Assembly (NCBI RefSeq): GCF_035083965.1
Contig: NC_089735.1
Coordinates: 13,390,501 to 13,454,500, forward strand
Direction: 5' to 3'
DNA: 64,000 nucleotides
From: Branchiostoma lanceolatum
Taxonomy: Eukaryota > Chordata > Leptocardii > Amphioxiformes > Branchiostomatidae
The notes under the pieces are model-generated. The model searched no databases. It was given only the letters and a program-made list of their open reading frames with translations, and was not told the origin of the DNA. Below, one piece after another: positions 11,136 to 20,882 of the stretch (position 1 is the stretch's first letter; the number at the start of each line of letters is the position of its first letter). The position numbers and the translations under genes were made by a program.

Positions 11136-14100
11136 ATGGCGAAGGTAAGAAACTTTCTTTGTGGAAAACTAAACCCAAACTCATAGTACATGTACTTCTT
11201 TGTGGAAAGCCAGACTAAACTAATTAAAAAGTAGTAGTTCCTCTCTGTGAAAAACTGTTACATAAACCGAGGGTTTAATTTGTTTATTTGTCATATCACA
11301 TTTGATTTTAAGATTTTTTTACGCGCTCTGAATGAAAGTTTACTTGAAAATGAAGGTTCTTACTACCCCCTCGGAAATATTCACAATATTCTTTCCCGTT
11401 CCTTAAACTTATTTATATGTGCCCCAAACATAGCGCTATAAGTGTAAAACGGGACCATAAATTATAGGCTGGACGACATTTGGTTAACGCCCGCAAAAGC
11501 CATTCAGTGCCTACGGGTGGGGGAGGGGGTGTTCCAATCAAGCTGCACACGTAATAGGCCAATTTTGCCCAGACATGTCCATAAGAAAAATTCCAGTTAC
11601 ATAGCGTAAGCAATCTTGGTGCGTCATCAGATGCCAACACAGACAGAATTTCGATTTCTTCAAGATAGACGTGCTTCTTGCAGCTCTGTAATCGCTTCCC
11701 CCGCTATCGGACATACGGCCGACGTGACAACACATTGATCTGTTAAGACTGTTGTTTTTACCTTTCAGCTATGGACATAATGCAGGTAATGTTTGTTTTT
11801 TTTGCTTGCCGACAAGAAATACAAATGTGGTGACTGCTGTCATCTGTGACACACTTAGAGAGCTTTTAGTGACTCAAGACTTAAATTTGCCGTTCTTAAG
11901 GCGGGTGCCAGGGTAGCTTCTACCAAATACATGACCGAATCGACTCGTACTGACATTGCAACTGTAGTAAAGTTGCCATGTTCCGCCCTCTATATTTCCA
12001 CCCAGAATTCTACTTGACTTACTGTTGTTTCAGGTGCAAGGGCGGAGAGGCAACCTTCAGCGGTCTCTTTGATTTTCCGGAATGTTCTTAGATACTCATT
12101 ACCATATAATGTTCAGTGAAAATGTATAGCAACTTAAATGTCATGCCAGCAAAGTGACCGTTTTATTCGCGTAACTCAGCTGCGATGACTGTCGCCACTT
12201 GCAGGGACTTCCCAACTGGATAATTCTTACAATTACTATATTGGAAAGTCCCGGACAATTCCGATCACTCCATTGGTATCATGGGGGTGTCCAGGTGCGA
12301 ATACGTTCGAACACAATACAATACACACAAACTGCATACAAACGTACAAATGAAAGCTACAAAAATGATCTTACTTTAAAACAAAAAATTCTATTCGCAG
12401 ATTTGCTTCATGTTGGTTGTAGCTGTGCTGGCGTGTGTGGGCGAACTCGAGGGGAAACCCCTGAAGAAAAGTGACCCCGGTCCGAACGGTTACGTCATCC
12501 TCACGAGGGATGAGGCTAATCTCGCGAGACCTCTGCTCCAGCTGCAAGTGGACAGGGTGCGGCGCCAGATCCGTCGTCTTTCAAAAAGGTGGTTCTTTTT
12601 TAGTTACAAGAATATTCCTTAATCAGTGACTTAGAAAAGGTAACGAGATACGCACCTCCAAATTTTCGATGTCTACTGTACATCTTGATCACGGAGTCAC
12701 CTAGTCTCGCGAGAACACAAGACTAGGGCGAGTCTCGTGTTCTCGCGAGACTAGGTCAAAATTTGGAGATGCGTATCTCGTTACCTTTTCTAAAGTCACT
12801 GATTAACCCTCATACACCCGAACGGGGTCATTTTTTACCCCAGGCATGGATTTTGACGTGCTACTTGAACATGTTTGATCTGAAAAAAAATTCATTCCGT
12901 GACTTTGTCAGTAGACATCTTTTCTAACCTCTCCTAATTTTCTAGGGAGATCGGCACAATACTGTTGACATTATATAGGAAAGTCTGTGTTGAGTCCGCT
13001 GGGGTCATTTTTGACCCCAGCAAAAATAATGTGCTGTTTTTGAGACCTGCCTTCTGTAACTCCTAAACTACTTATTGTATGACCACCAAAACTTCAGAGG
13101 ATGATGCACATGTGAATTAATATGACCAGAACAAATTTTATGTCATAATGACGTAATATGACGTCATCATGACGTAATTTTATGTTATTTTATCCGCCAT
13201 CTTGGATTTTGACCAATGACGTCATCAGATCAGCATAAAATATTAATTCTAAATCATAAAAATTACATTGGATTACATAAGATGATAACAATGTCAGAAA
13301 ATACATTTGGCGCACTAACAAAGCCTCGAAACGACATTTTTTAAACTGAAATTAGCAGATTTGGTAAAATATGCCTGTCAAAAACCTGTTGCCATGGCAA
13401 CATCAAAAACGATGAACTTACTTCATTAATCTGAAATTTTTGTTAACGACATTTTATGAAACGTCACCAAGTTTGGTGGCTCTCGCGTAAGCTTTTAATT
13501 AGTTATGCAACATGAAATTTGGCGTGAGCTTCAAAAATCCCCTCCTGGTCTCAATAGGAATAGCTCAAGATGTGGTCCTTCTGATCTTTTTTGCATAAAT
13601 TATGATAATGAACGGGAATTTTTCAAACCTAAACATGCTAAAACATTTCTCTTACATTGATGAAGCAATGTACGGATAACAATCAGCGAAGAAAGTGAAA
13701 AGGGAGATTTTACTGAACAAATCATTTTGGGGTCATTTTTGACCCCGTTGTCATTTTAGTCGTAAAATAGGTTTGGGTGTATGAGGGTTAAGGAATATTC
13801 TTGTAACTGTTATTACACGTGACTGATGAATCTCTTCAGCGGTTCTTTTTTACCTTCACCAGATTATGTTTTCGGGTCTGTGGCTCTGTTAACAGGATAA
13901 CTTCAGAAGTTGTGGATGGATTAACGATGTTTGGTATGTTGGTGAAATAAAAAAAATGATTACATTACGTCGAGGCCCTCTAGCGGCTATCCATGGTACT
14001 GCAGCAAGAGCTCCGGTTCTCATATCTCGTGTTATGGGCAAGCTGTAATCATGATATTTAGAAATTAGATAATTAGAAGTACGCAGTACATATCGATCAA

Positions 14101-14503
14101 TCTATCTTCTAACCTTATCAACAGCAGATGTAGCATGACCAACATACAGTGTAACGCTCTGCTGTAAGTCTGATGTTATAGTCAGTTCAGTTGACGATAT
14201 GTGCTTTCTTCTATCGTTAATAGATTATGCATGTTGTACACTGTTGGCATTAGGACTGGCGTCCCCTGTCGGATCGTCATAGACAGCAACCCTGACAGAA
14301 TTCCCAGAGACATCCCCGTCGCTCGCTGTCCCAGATCGAAAAGAACGTGCGACAACGGTAGTGGGGTAACCGGCTACGTCTACGCGTCATGGCCGGTGAT
14401 CTGGAAAGTCCCGGTAGACGGCGAGCTGCAGTACCGACCCCAACAGCAACAGGTCCCGGTGGCGTGCGTGTGCATGAGACCGCGTACGACGCGTCCGGGG
14501 TGA
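11136..14503 (+). CDS. IL-17-like secreted cytokine, copy 2
   Basis: Best model joins 11136-11144 (ATG GCG AAG), 12401-12588 and 14254-14503, about 148 residues. The N-terminus MAKICFMLVVAVLACVG is a signal peptide. The IL-17 signature follows the last junction: SNPDRIPRDIPVARC, RTC, and VPVACVCMRP with the terminal CxC. As in copy 1 the last intron is phase 2 and recreates an Arg after Lys (LSKR). The last two exons match copy 1 closely, ending TRPG against ARPG, so this is a recent tandem paralogue. Oddities: a foldback starts about 12 bases inside the exon 2 donor, which is a weak GTGGTT, and a stack of palindromic elements begins 18 bases after the stop. An alternative start exon is at 11769-11785. 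Confidence 0.85.
11769..11785 (+). other. Alternative 17 nt exon with in-frame ATGs, IL-17 copy 2
   Basis: CTATGGACATAATGCAG has the pyrimidine-rich acceptor TTTTTACCTTTCAG and the donor GTAATG. Joined to the exon at 12401, its ATGs read MDIMQICFML or MQICFML in frame. Following the 11136 exon, the upstream ATG would stop after six codons. Position, flanks and logic match 5673-5686 in copy 1. Confidence 0.5.
12601..13811. mobile_element. Foldback element interrupted by a piggyBac-like insertion
   Basis: The outer arms AGTTACAAGAATATTCC and its exact inverse enclose a further inverted pair containing AAAAGGTAACGAGATACGCA. Removing 12807-13787 plus one TTAA gives an uninterrupted palindrome, so the foldback was there first. 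Its left end lies about 12 bases inside the donor of IL-17 copy 2 exon 2. The centre also has an inverted CTAGTCTCGCGAGAACAC. Confidence 0.85.
12807..13787. mobile_element. piggyBac-like nonautonomous element
   Basis: It is bounded by TTAA at 12803-12806 and 13788-13791. The ends are CCCTCATACACCC and its inverse, followed inside by GGGGTCATTTTTTACCCC-type motifs, as is usual for piggyBac-class termini. It is 981 bp with no transposase ORF. It sits inside the foldback 12601-13811. Confidence 0.8.
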
Positions 14504-14521
14504 ATTGAATTGCCCCAAACC

Positions 14522-14761
14522 TAGCCTCCGTTGTAGTCCTTCCCACTAGCGATTTTTCAACTTATCGGGTCCATGTTCTTTGGCTTGGGGGCCGTATCTG
14601 CTTGAGGCCCCGTATCTGCTTGGGATCACAGCGGTTACAGGATCCCAAGCAGATACGGGGCCTCAAGCAGATACGACCCCCCCCCCCCCCAGCCAAAGGA
14701 CCTGGTCCATGGACCCGATAAGTTGAAAAATCGATATTTGGAAGGACTACAACGGAGGCTA
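14522..14761. mobile_element. Foldback element, AGCCTCC family
   Basis: Starts TAGCCTCCGTTGTAGTCCTT and ends with the inverse. A second inverted pair (TATCTGCTTG and CAAGCAGATA) and GTCCATG/CATGGAC sit inside. The whole element can form one long hairpin. It begins 18 bases after the stop codon of IL-17 copy 2, so it should lie in its 3' UTR. Confidence 0.8.
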
Positions 14762-14767
14762 CAAACA

Positions 14768-14918
14768 TAGCCTCCTTTGCAGGCCTTCTACTAAGTTTTC
14801 GGCCGGAGCGCCGGCGTTTGTTTTCACCTGAGCTGGTCCATGTTGAAAATCACGAACAAGTGCTCCCCCCCCAAAAAACAAACGCCTGCACTTCTAGAAG
14901 GCCTGCAATGGAGGCTTC
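14768..14918. mobile_element. Second AGCCTCC-family foldback
   Basis: It starts TAGCCTCCTTTGCAGGCCTT and ends in the inverse (AAGGCCTGCAATGGAGGCTT). Only about six bases separate it from the preceding foldback. Its interior differs from that neighbour, apart from the shared ends. Confidence 0.7.
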
Positions 14919-14925
14919 CCAAAAC

Positions 14926-15454
14926 CCCTGTCACACATTGACAACCTTCCTACGACTATGCTCCCTGCCACTCCCCGGGGAAGGTTGGGAGTAGCCTGAT
15001 GCCCATCCTATTCGAAATCTAGATCCAGTTCGCTCCTCTGATCGCATCGAAACAGAATATGACTTTCCTGAAGTATCCTGACGTGATCCGGAACCTAAGA
15101 TCCGGAAGAATCCTAACGGATCCGGGGCCGTATAGTTCTTGGCAGGCTAATGCGCATCCAAATATTGGGATTTTGGATGCCCATTAGCCTGCCAAGAACT
15201 ATACGGCCCCGGATCCGTTCGGATTCTTCCGGATCCTAGGTTCCGGATCACGTCAGGATACGTCAGGATCCGAGGCCATTTCGTGCAGTGTAATTTCTCA
15301 AACTTTATAGTCAGTCGGGACAAACGATGTGCATAGACTAGTAGGCAACATCGCCGGCCGATCAACTATGAACTAACTCCCGATTCACGACTAACTCCCA
15401 ACCACGTACGGTCTGGAAACTTCGACAGGCCATGGTCGGCTATGTGTGACAGGG
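14926..15454. mobile_element. 529 bp MITE with internal long hairpin
   Basis: Ends are CCCTGTCACACAT and its inverse, as in 7701-8090. Inside, about 15086-15250 forms a near-perfect hairpin with arms of roughly 80 bases, including ACTATACGGCCCCGGATCCG and its inverse around an AT-rich loop. Confidence 0.8.
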
Positions 15455-15702
15455 TATCTATAAATTATCTATAGCTATTTTCTTGTCTTTTAATCTATTG
15501 CATTTGATCTACGTGTTTATCAGTATAATAGTTGTCATTATCAAAGTGTTTCGTGCGTCTTTTTAGAACACTCTCCACACAGAATAGAATACAAAGTTGT
15601 ATACTTCTCGCAGATTGTAATCGGCAAAAGTCAATAAATAGATACACATGTATAGAGATACATGAGATAGAAAAGAAGAAGGGGAGGGGCGTTGGGAAGA
15701 GC

Positions 15703-16074
15703 CAAGGACGTTGGCTCTCGCGAAGGGGCCCTGATCTTCAGCGCCGGTAGACATGGTTCTGGCGCCGTTACTGACAGTTGCTCATGAATGATTAATGAGC
15801 ATCCTTATTTGGCAGTTACTAGTAATTTGTTCTGAACCTAAAGTAACGATGTGAGACGTAACCTGATTGGTTGACAGCTTCCCAGCGTTCTTTGCGCTTT
15901 TGCGCCAAATGAGGGGAAGTAAACCCTCTGAATGGCTGTTTTGGTGGTGACGTCGCCAGAACCATGTCTACCGGCGCTGAAGATCAGGGCCCCTTCGCGA
16001 GAGCCAACGTAGAGCGATAGGGGTCCTGATTTAGCCAACGTGGAGCGATAGGTGTCCTGATTTAATGAGGGTGG
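15703..16074. mobile_element. MITE related to 6921-7304
   Basis: It shares the inverted GGGGCCCTG...GGTAGACA...GGTTCTGGCG blocks and the central GACAGTTGCTCATGAAT. The left end has lost the outermost TIR, while the right end retains GAGGGTG. A 25-base segment containing GGAGCGATAGG is repeated near the right end. It interrupts sequence that is continuous after IL-17 copy 1. Confidence 0.75.
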
Positions 16075-16415
16075 GATGGTGTTACAATATCCGAAAGATA
16101 AAAGTAGTCATCACCGAAGATAACTCCATATAGTGTGCCGCTTACAACTCTCCCTCACTTAATTCAATTTTACGCGCAAGTCAAGACAAGACCATGTAAG
16201 TAAACTCTGTTGCAGTGTTACCTTTAGTATACTTTGAACTTATGGTTTCAATATATAATGTTGATAGATTTTGGCCAGTATGTATTTTTTCACAAAAAGA
16301 GCTTGGTATGTTCCACGAACATTGTATTAAGTTATCTGTACCTCAATCCCGACCAATCATACTAGTTGTACCAACCTGCGTTAGGTATTCAACCTGGAGC
16401 TTTAGATTAAACGTG

Positions 16416-17190
16416 CTTTTGCGGTTCAATGTCTGTCCTTTTTTTATTTGAGGTTGAATGTCAGTTGTGTAGAGTGTATATATAGAGCCTAATCTGCAGT
16501 ACCGCTCCCGGTCGCTTCCACAAAAGTGTTAAAATGACCGTCAAATTGCCAAATTTCGGTCTTTTCGGGAATGGGGAAGTGGTGAAAGGCTCGCAAAGGG
16601 GTTTGAGTTTTTGAGGCTTCTATAACTTTGACCTTGAAAATGAGACCATTTAAAGTGACGTTTAACACTATTGAAGACAATTCGCAAACAAAACAAATGG
16701 AATGTTAGGTCATATGAATGGTTTGTTTCCTCAGCAGTTTGTCAATAGAAGTGGTCGGGTATACGTTTTCTGTAAATTCTCACTTTCTAAACGGCTGCCA
16801 CATCCAAATTTCAATCCTATTTTATGAAAGAAGAAGACATCAAGCACATGAAACAGTATTTTGTCTGTCTTTCTGTTTATCAACGGATCCAATTTTCCTG
16901 TCAATCCTGCATCTGATCCTTCAATTGCACTATTTGCTAAAAAATGACGAATATGTGGGCAAAATCGTATCCTCGATCCACTAGACTAAGGGGTTTTGAA
17001 TTATCATCGTAGAACTCGGCAAAAAAACTTAGGGTTGACATGATCAGGATAGTGAGCCCGTGGTTTAAGAACCGATGGGGCCAAAATTTCCCAGGCAAAT
17101 TATTCTTCCTATTTGCCAAAATCTTACTGTTGTAGTCAATGAAGTTAGTCGTCGGGAATTAACCTCGATACTTCAGTTCAATAAGCCAAA
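16416..17190. other. Unassigned region
   Basis: It is moderately AT-rich. I see no supported gene or clear repeat structure here. Confidence 0.4.
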
Positions 17191-17195
17191 ACGAC

Positions 17196-17266
17196 TGCAT
17201 CGGCCGGAAATCGAACCCGGGCCTCCCGCGTGGCAGGCGAGAATTCTACCACTGAACCACCGATGC
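17196..17266 (-). tRNA. tRNA-Gly(GCC)
   Basis: Read on the minus strand this is a 71 nt cloverleaf. The acceptor stem is GCATCGG/CCGATGC with discriminator A, the A box is TGGTTCAGTGG, the anticodon loop is CTGCCAC (anticodon GCC) and the B box is GGGTTCGATTT. It differs from the usual animal tRNA-Gly(GCC) by what appears to be one T-arm base, leaving a G-U pair. A TTTT run a few bases downstream would end RNA polymerase III transcription. It looks like an intact gene, although high-copy tRNA sequences can also be dead copies. Confidence 0.9.
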
Positions 17267-17371
17267 TGTGGTGATAGAAATTCATTTCCTGGATAAAATC
17301 TTCGCGATCTTGTGCACAGACATATATTTATACGTGAGACGCAATACAATTCAAGTAGAAAAAGGTATCAT

Positions 17372-17410
17372 TGCATGGGCCGGCAATCGAATCCGCGCGG
17401 GCTTCCGTGT
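17372..17410 (-). pseudogene. tRNA-Gly 3'-half relic
   Basis: On the minus strand it reads GCCCGCGCGGATTCGATTGC followed by a CGG-CCATGCA end, matching the T arm and acceptor strand of the neighbouring tRNA-Gly with several substitutions. The 5' half is missing. Confidence 0.6.
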
Positions 17411-17630
17411 TGAAAACGACTTTATAATCTTATTTGAATCAATCTAAGACGAAGATGTACTATTATATCTTGTTCAATTTGTTAATTCTAAGTCTCCTCA
17501 CAGTTTCGAAATCACTTGTGCAGCCGTGATACATTGTGGTCTTGAGCACAATCTTCTGCGGCGCTGGAAATGTGAGAGGACTTATTATTTCCATGAAAAA
17601 ATACCTTTTCATGGTGATATTATTTTTAGT

Positions 17631-19015
17631 GTGTTTGCGTGTGTGTTTGCGTGTGTGTATGTGTGTGTGTCCGGATGCTTAAAGTCAGCATAACCGAAGA
17701 ACGTCTCGATGAATTGTAATGATATTTGGTATGTGGGTAGGTGTTGGGAGGAGAAAGGTCAAGGTCGATTTTGGGCCCCCTGGTATGTGTCACTGGAACT
17801 GCAATGGCGTATTTGTGAAAATCTTCCAAGGAGAATATCTGAAGAAATGAGCAACAGATTTTCATGTTATTCAATATGCAGGTAGCTTAGACAGAGATGG
17901 ACACAATGAAGGGCAAATTATGCAATTTGTGACTGAATTATAATAATAAGTAATGAGGAAAATCTATATGTCCATTGTAGGCATGCTATGACCGCAGTTT
18001 CATCTAACCATCAACCGGAACATGCAATTTCGCGTGAGAGAGGTTGACAACTTTCCATCGTCATATCCTACTTTCTATTGTTATAACATCTTTTGTACCA
18101 TAAGCTTTAGAAATATCATTAGATTTTTGGTGGCGTTGTACATGTCATAGATTGTGGGTCATAATACTTATTCAACTGTAGTATGTAGCCATTCGAAAAC
18201 TGAGTCTATAAATTGATGACCAAATTGGATGATATGCATACCCTTCGTTCTCCCTACACTATATAACAAGAGTTCGGAGATCTCAGATCTCCATAAAATA
18301 TTTTGATTATGCAAATGACTTCCACATTTGCATAATCTATGCTTGGCCATGCACACCTTTAACTGACTTACACAGGTCACAATTTTAACAGTCCAATCAG
18401 TTACAACTTGGAAGAATTATGGCACTTTGGCATTGATTATGCACATTAGGAATTCATTCGCATAATTGATATCTGTTAATGTTCCACTTTCAATAAATTA
18501 CATAAGTTACATGTATTTGAGTCCTATAATGGAAAACACTGAAAATATAGATTTCCTCATTAATTATGCCAATCAAGTTCCAATTTGAATAATTTGCATT
18601 TCATTATGTACATCTCTATCTAAGCTGCTTGCGTCCTAAATATGATGGAAATCCGTCGTTCCTTTCTTCGGTAATTCTCCTTGGAAGATTTTTACAACAC
18701 CACCCCTGCAGTTCAAGAGCAAGCTGCTAGGGGGTCCAAACCTATTCCACTTCTATCACAAGCTAGTTATCTGCCACCAAAAAATCAGGACCATAGCACG
18801 TCCAGGTCAAAAGATACAAAAAACGGAAGTTCTGCTGCAGTACCAAGGTCACATACCAGGAGGCCCAAAATTGACCTTGATCTTTGTCTCTCCACCACCT
18901 ACCCACACACCAAATAGCATTGTAATCCATCTAGAGTTTCTTGAGTTATGCTGACTACAATAGTCCGGAAACACAAACACACAGACAGACACAAAGACAG
19001 ACACACACAGACACG
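17631..19015. mobile_element. About 1.3 kb element with long TIRs and TG-rich outer ends
   Basis: About 17670-17845 is mirrored by 18680-18975. Shared inverted phrases include CCGGA, AGTCAGCATAAC, TTGGTATGTGGGTAGG, AAGGTCAAGGTC and CTTCCAAGGAGAA. The outer edges are TG repeats (17631-17672) and the inverse AC repeats (18970-19015). The centre has no long ORF. Diverged fragments of the same family occur in IL-17 introns at about 5160-5290 and 13890-14025 (ATAACTCAAGAAG, TGGTACTGCAG). Confidence 0.7.
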
Positions 19016-19562
19016 CCGAAAACAATATCTACATTTTTCATTATAATTATGGCAATTATTAATAACATGTGTGCTTTCTCATTCTTATCAACCGAGTTTT
19101 CTAATTACATAGTCTGCTATGTGTTGTCACCTGGAGAAACCGGTAGGACCACTTCTTCAGATTGTCTGTCCTTTACAGTGAAGAAGGCTTGTTTTTGCTT
19201 AACACGCGTACGTGCATGTTGTGAGAAACACATTTTCGACAAACTATCATCCACTAATGCTGCATTCCTTTGGACTGTGATTCCCTTGTCGCCCACAAGT
19301 TTTGCAAAGAACGAGAGAACTGACGTCTTATTTCGTTCCGTCGTGCAACAGGGCTGGGTGTTTCAGGTCTTCAAAATCGTCCACCTGTTTATGCGAGCCT
19401 TCTAGGAGAGCTGACCAGAGTTTCAACTTTGACCTTCTACGTCTTTGCCTTCTTCTTCGGGACAGTAAGTACTAGCTTGTAGCGACATTTGCTATACTGA
19501 AATCCGTCCCTTCCCCTGTCGATATACATTATAAACACGCCAAGACTAGAACCTCCGTCGCC

Positions 19563-20882
19563 ATGTTACCCTTCAGCCATGTTGCTCTCAAGATGGTCAG
19601 CACCTTTATTTCTGTGTGGTTCTTGGGCACCACTATCTCAAAAGATATGCGGATGGACGCCGTGTTTCCACCTGTCGTCCAACCGAGCGACTCCGGTCTA
19701 CCGGACGGCCACCTGTTACCACTGGGCTGCCAGAGAGAACCGGACGGGCCGGTTAAAGAGTACGCGGAGCCCCTGACTCCGATAGAGTTCTGGAACCTCC
19801 ACGTGAAAGATTACGTGCCCCTTGTTTACAGACAAGCCATAACCAAGGCCCCCGCTGCCACCAACTGGCAGAGTGATGAGTACATCAGGGAGAAATACGG
19901 GGACTTAGACGTCTTGGTAGAAACGAAAAACGAAGATAGGGGCACTCGTCCGCAAAGGATGACCCTGAATAACTTCTTAGACAACTACAAACGCAAAGAC
20001 TGGTACGTGGTGTCTTTGATGCCCGATCCCATGAGAGCAGACATGCAGGTTCCTCGCTCGCTACTCTGTGGGACCTTCAAGAAGACCATATTGGAGTCTA
20101 ACCTGTGGCTGTCTGCCGGTGGAACGAAGTCCCTGCTTCACTACGACGCCGACCATAACCTCCACTGTCTGATGTCCGGGCGGAAGGATTTCATCATGAT
20201 CGATCCAAAGTACGACGACCTATTGGTCATGAATGAAAAGAGGCGGTACTCTGGATCTAGTTGGTCTCATCTGGACATGAACAGAATCGACCTCCTCGCA
20301 CACCCGCAGGTATCTGAGGTCCCGTGGACCTGGGCTACACTACTGGCCGGGGACTGCATCTTCATTCCCGCCGGCTACTTCCACCAGGTCCGGTCCTATG
20401 GTCGCAGCGTTGCCACAACCATCATGTGGGCGCCTCTGAACAAGTTCAACGACTCGGACTGCGCGACAGCCGACATCGCCGCGTACACGTCACTGAGTGA
20501 CGTCCAGCTACAGTGGACGTACAAGAAGGGGGACAAGTCCATTGACATGGGCTTCGTGAACGTGGAGGTCGAGCTGAGAGGACACCTTCTGGACTTGATG
20601 GCAGAACGAAACAAGACGAAACTGACCAAGGAACTGTTTACTGTTTTCTACCAGCGAATCGTGGTCGATGAAGACCAAGATGGCGGAGACATAGACGAGG
20701 AGGACCTCGAAGTTATTGATAAGATGTTTGGCGTTCTGGACATAAACAAGACTGGGTACCTCACGCGACAGGGACTGGAGAACCTTGACATTGAAGTTCT
20801 CAAAGACGTCGCCCGTATTCTGGACGAGCCGCACGGGCCAGTCAAAGAGAATGATGACGTCAGCACACGTGACGAACTCTGA
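19563..20882 (+). CDS. ER-lumenal JmjC-type 2-oxoglutarate oxygenase with RDEL tail
   Basis: A single-exon ORF of 439 codons. The hydrophobic N-terminus (residues 1-27, or from Met11) is a signal peptide. Residues about 70-290 form a cupin_8/JmjC fold: H193 and D195 in LLHYDADHNLHCL, Lys208 in GRKDF (likely 2-oxoglutarate contact), and distal H274 in FIPAGYFHQV, giving a complete Fe(II) facial triad. Residues 369-380 (DEDQDGGDIDEE) and 393-404 (DINKTGYLTRQG) resemble EF-hand loops, the second lacking the final acidic residue. The protein ends STRDEL, a KDEL-type retrieval signal, so it is expected in the ER lumen as a protein hydroxylase or related enzyme; the substrate is unknown. Start context GTCGCCATGT is good, and TATAAA-like sequence lies about 35 bases upstream. 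AATAAA at 21267 could be the poly(A) signal. Confidence 0.85.
   Translation: MLPFSHVALKMVSTFISVWFLGTTISKDMRMDAVFPPVVQPSDSGLPDGHLLPLGCQREPDGPVKEYAEPLTPIEFWNLHVKDYVPLVYRQAITKAPAATNWQSDEYIREKYGDLDVLVETKNEDRGTRPQRMTLNNFLDNYKRKDWYVVSLMPDPMRADMQVPRSLLCGTFKKTILESNLWLSAGGTKSLLHYDADHNLHCLMSGRKDFIMIDPKYDDLLVMNEKRRYSGSSWSHLDMNRIDLLAHPQVSEVPWTWATLLAGDCIFIPAGYFHQVRSYGRSVATTIMWAPLNKFNDSDCATADIAAYTSLSDVQLQWTYKKGDKSIDMGFVNVEVELRGHLLDLMAERNKTKLTKELFTVFYQRIVVDEDQDGGDIDEEDLEVIDKMFGVLDINKTGYLTRQGLENLDIEVLKDVARILDEPHGPVKENDDVSTRDEL

Larger units (their letters stand above)
9485..16415 (+). repeat. Segmental tandem duplication, copy 2
   Basis: It aligns with 3740-8880 over upstream sequence, promoter, exons and downstream tail. 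It is longer because of insertions: the foldback/piggyBac-like pair in the last intron, three palindromic elements after the stop and a MITE at 15703-16074. Borders are approximate. Confidence 0.75.

Noticed and set aside
18941-19405. 154-codon frame upstream of the JmjC gene
   Set aside because: The first third is translated AC microsatellite and the rest has no motif or homology I recognise.
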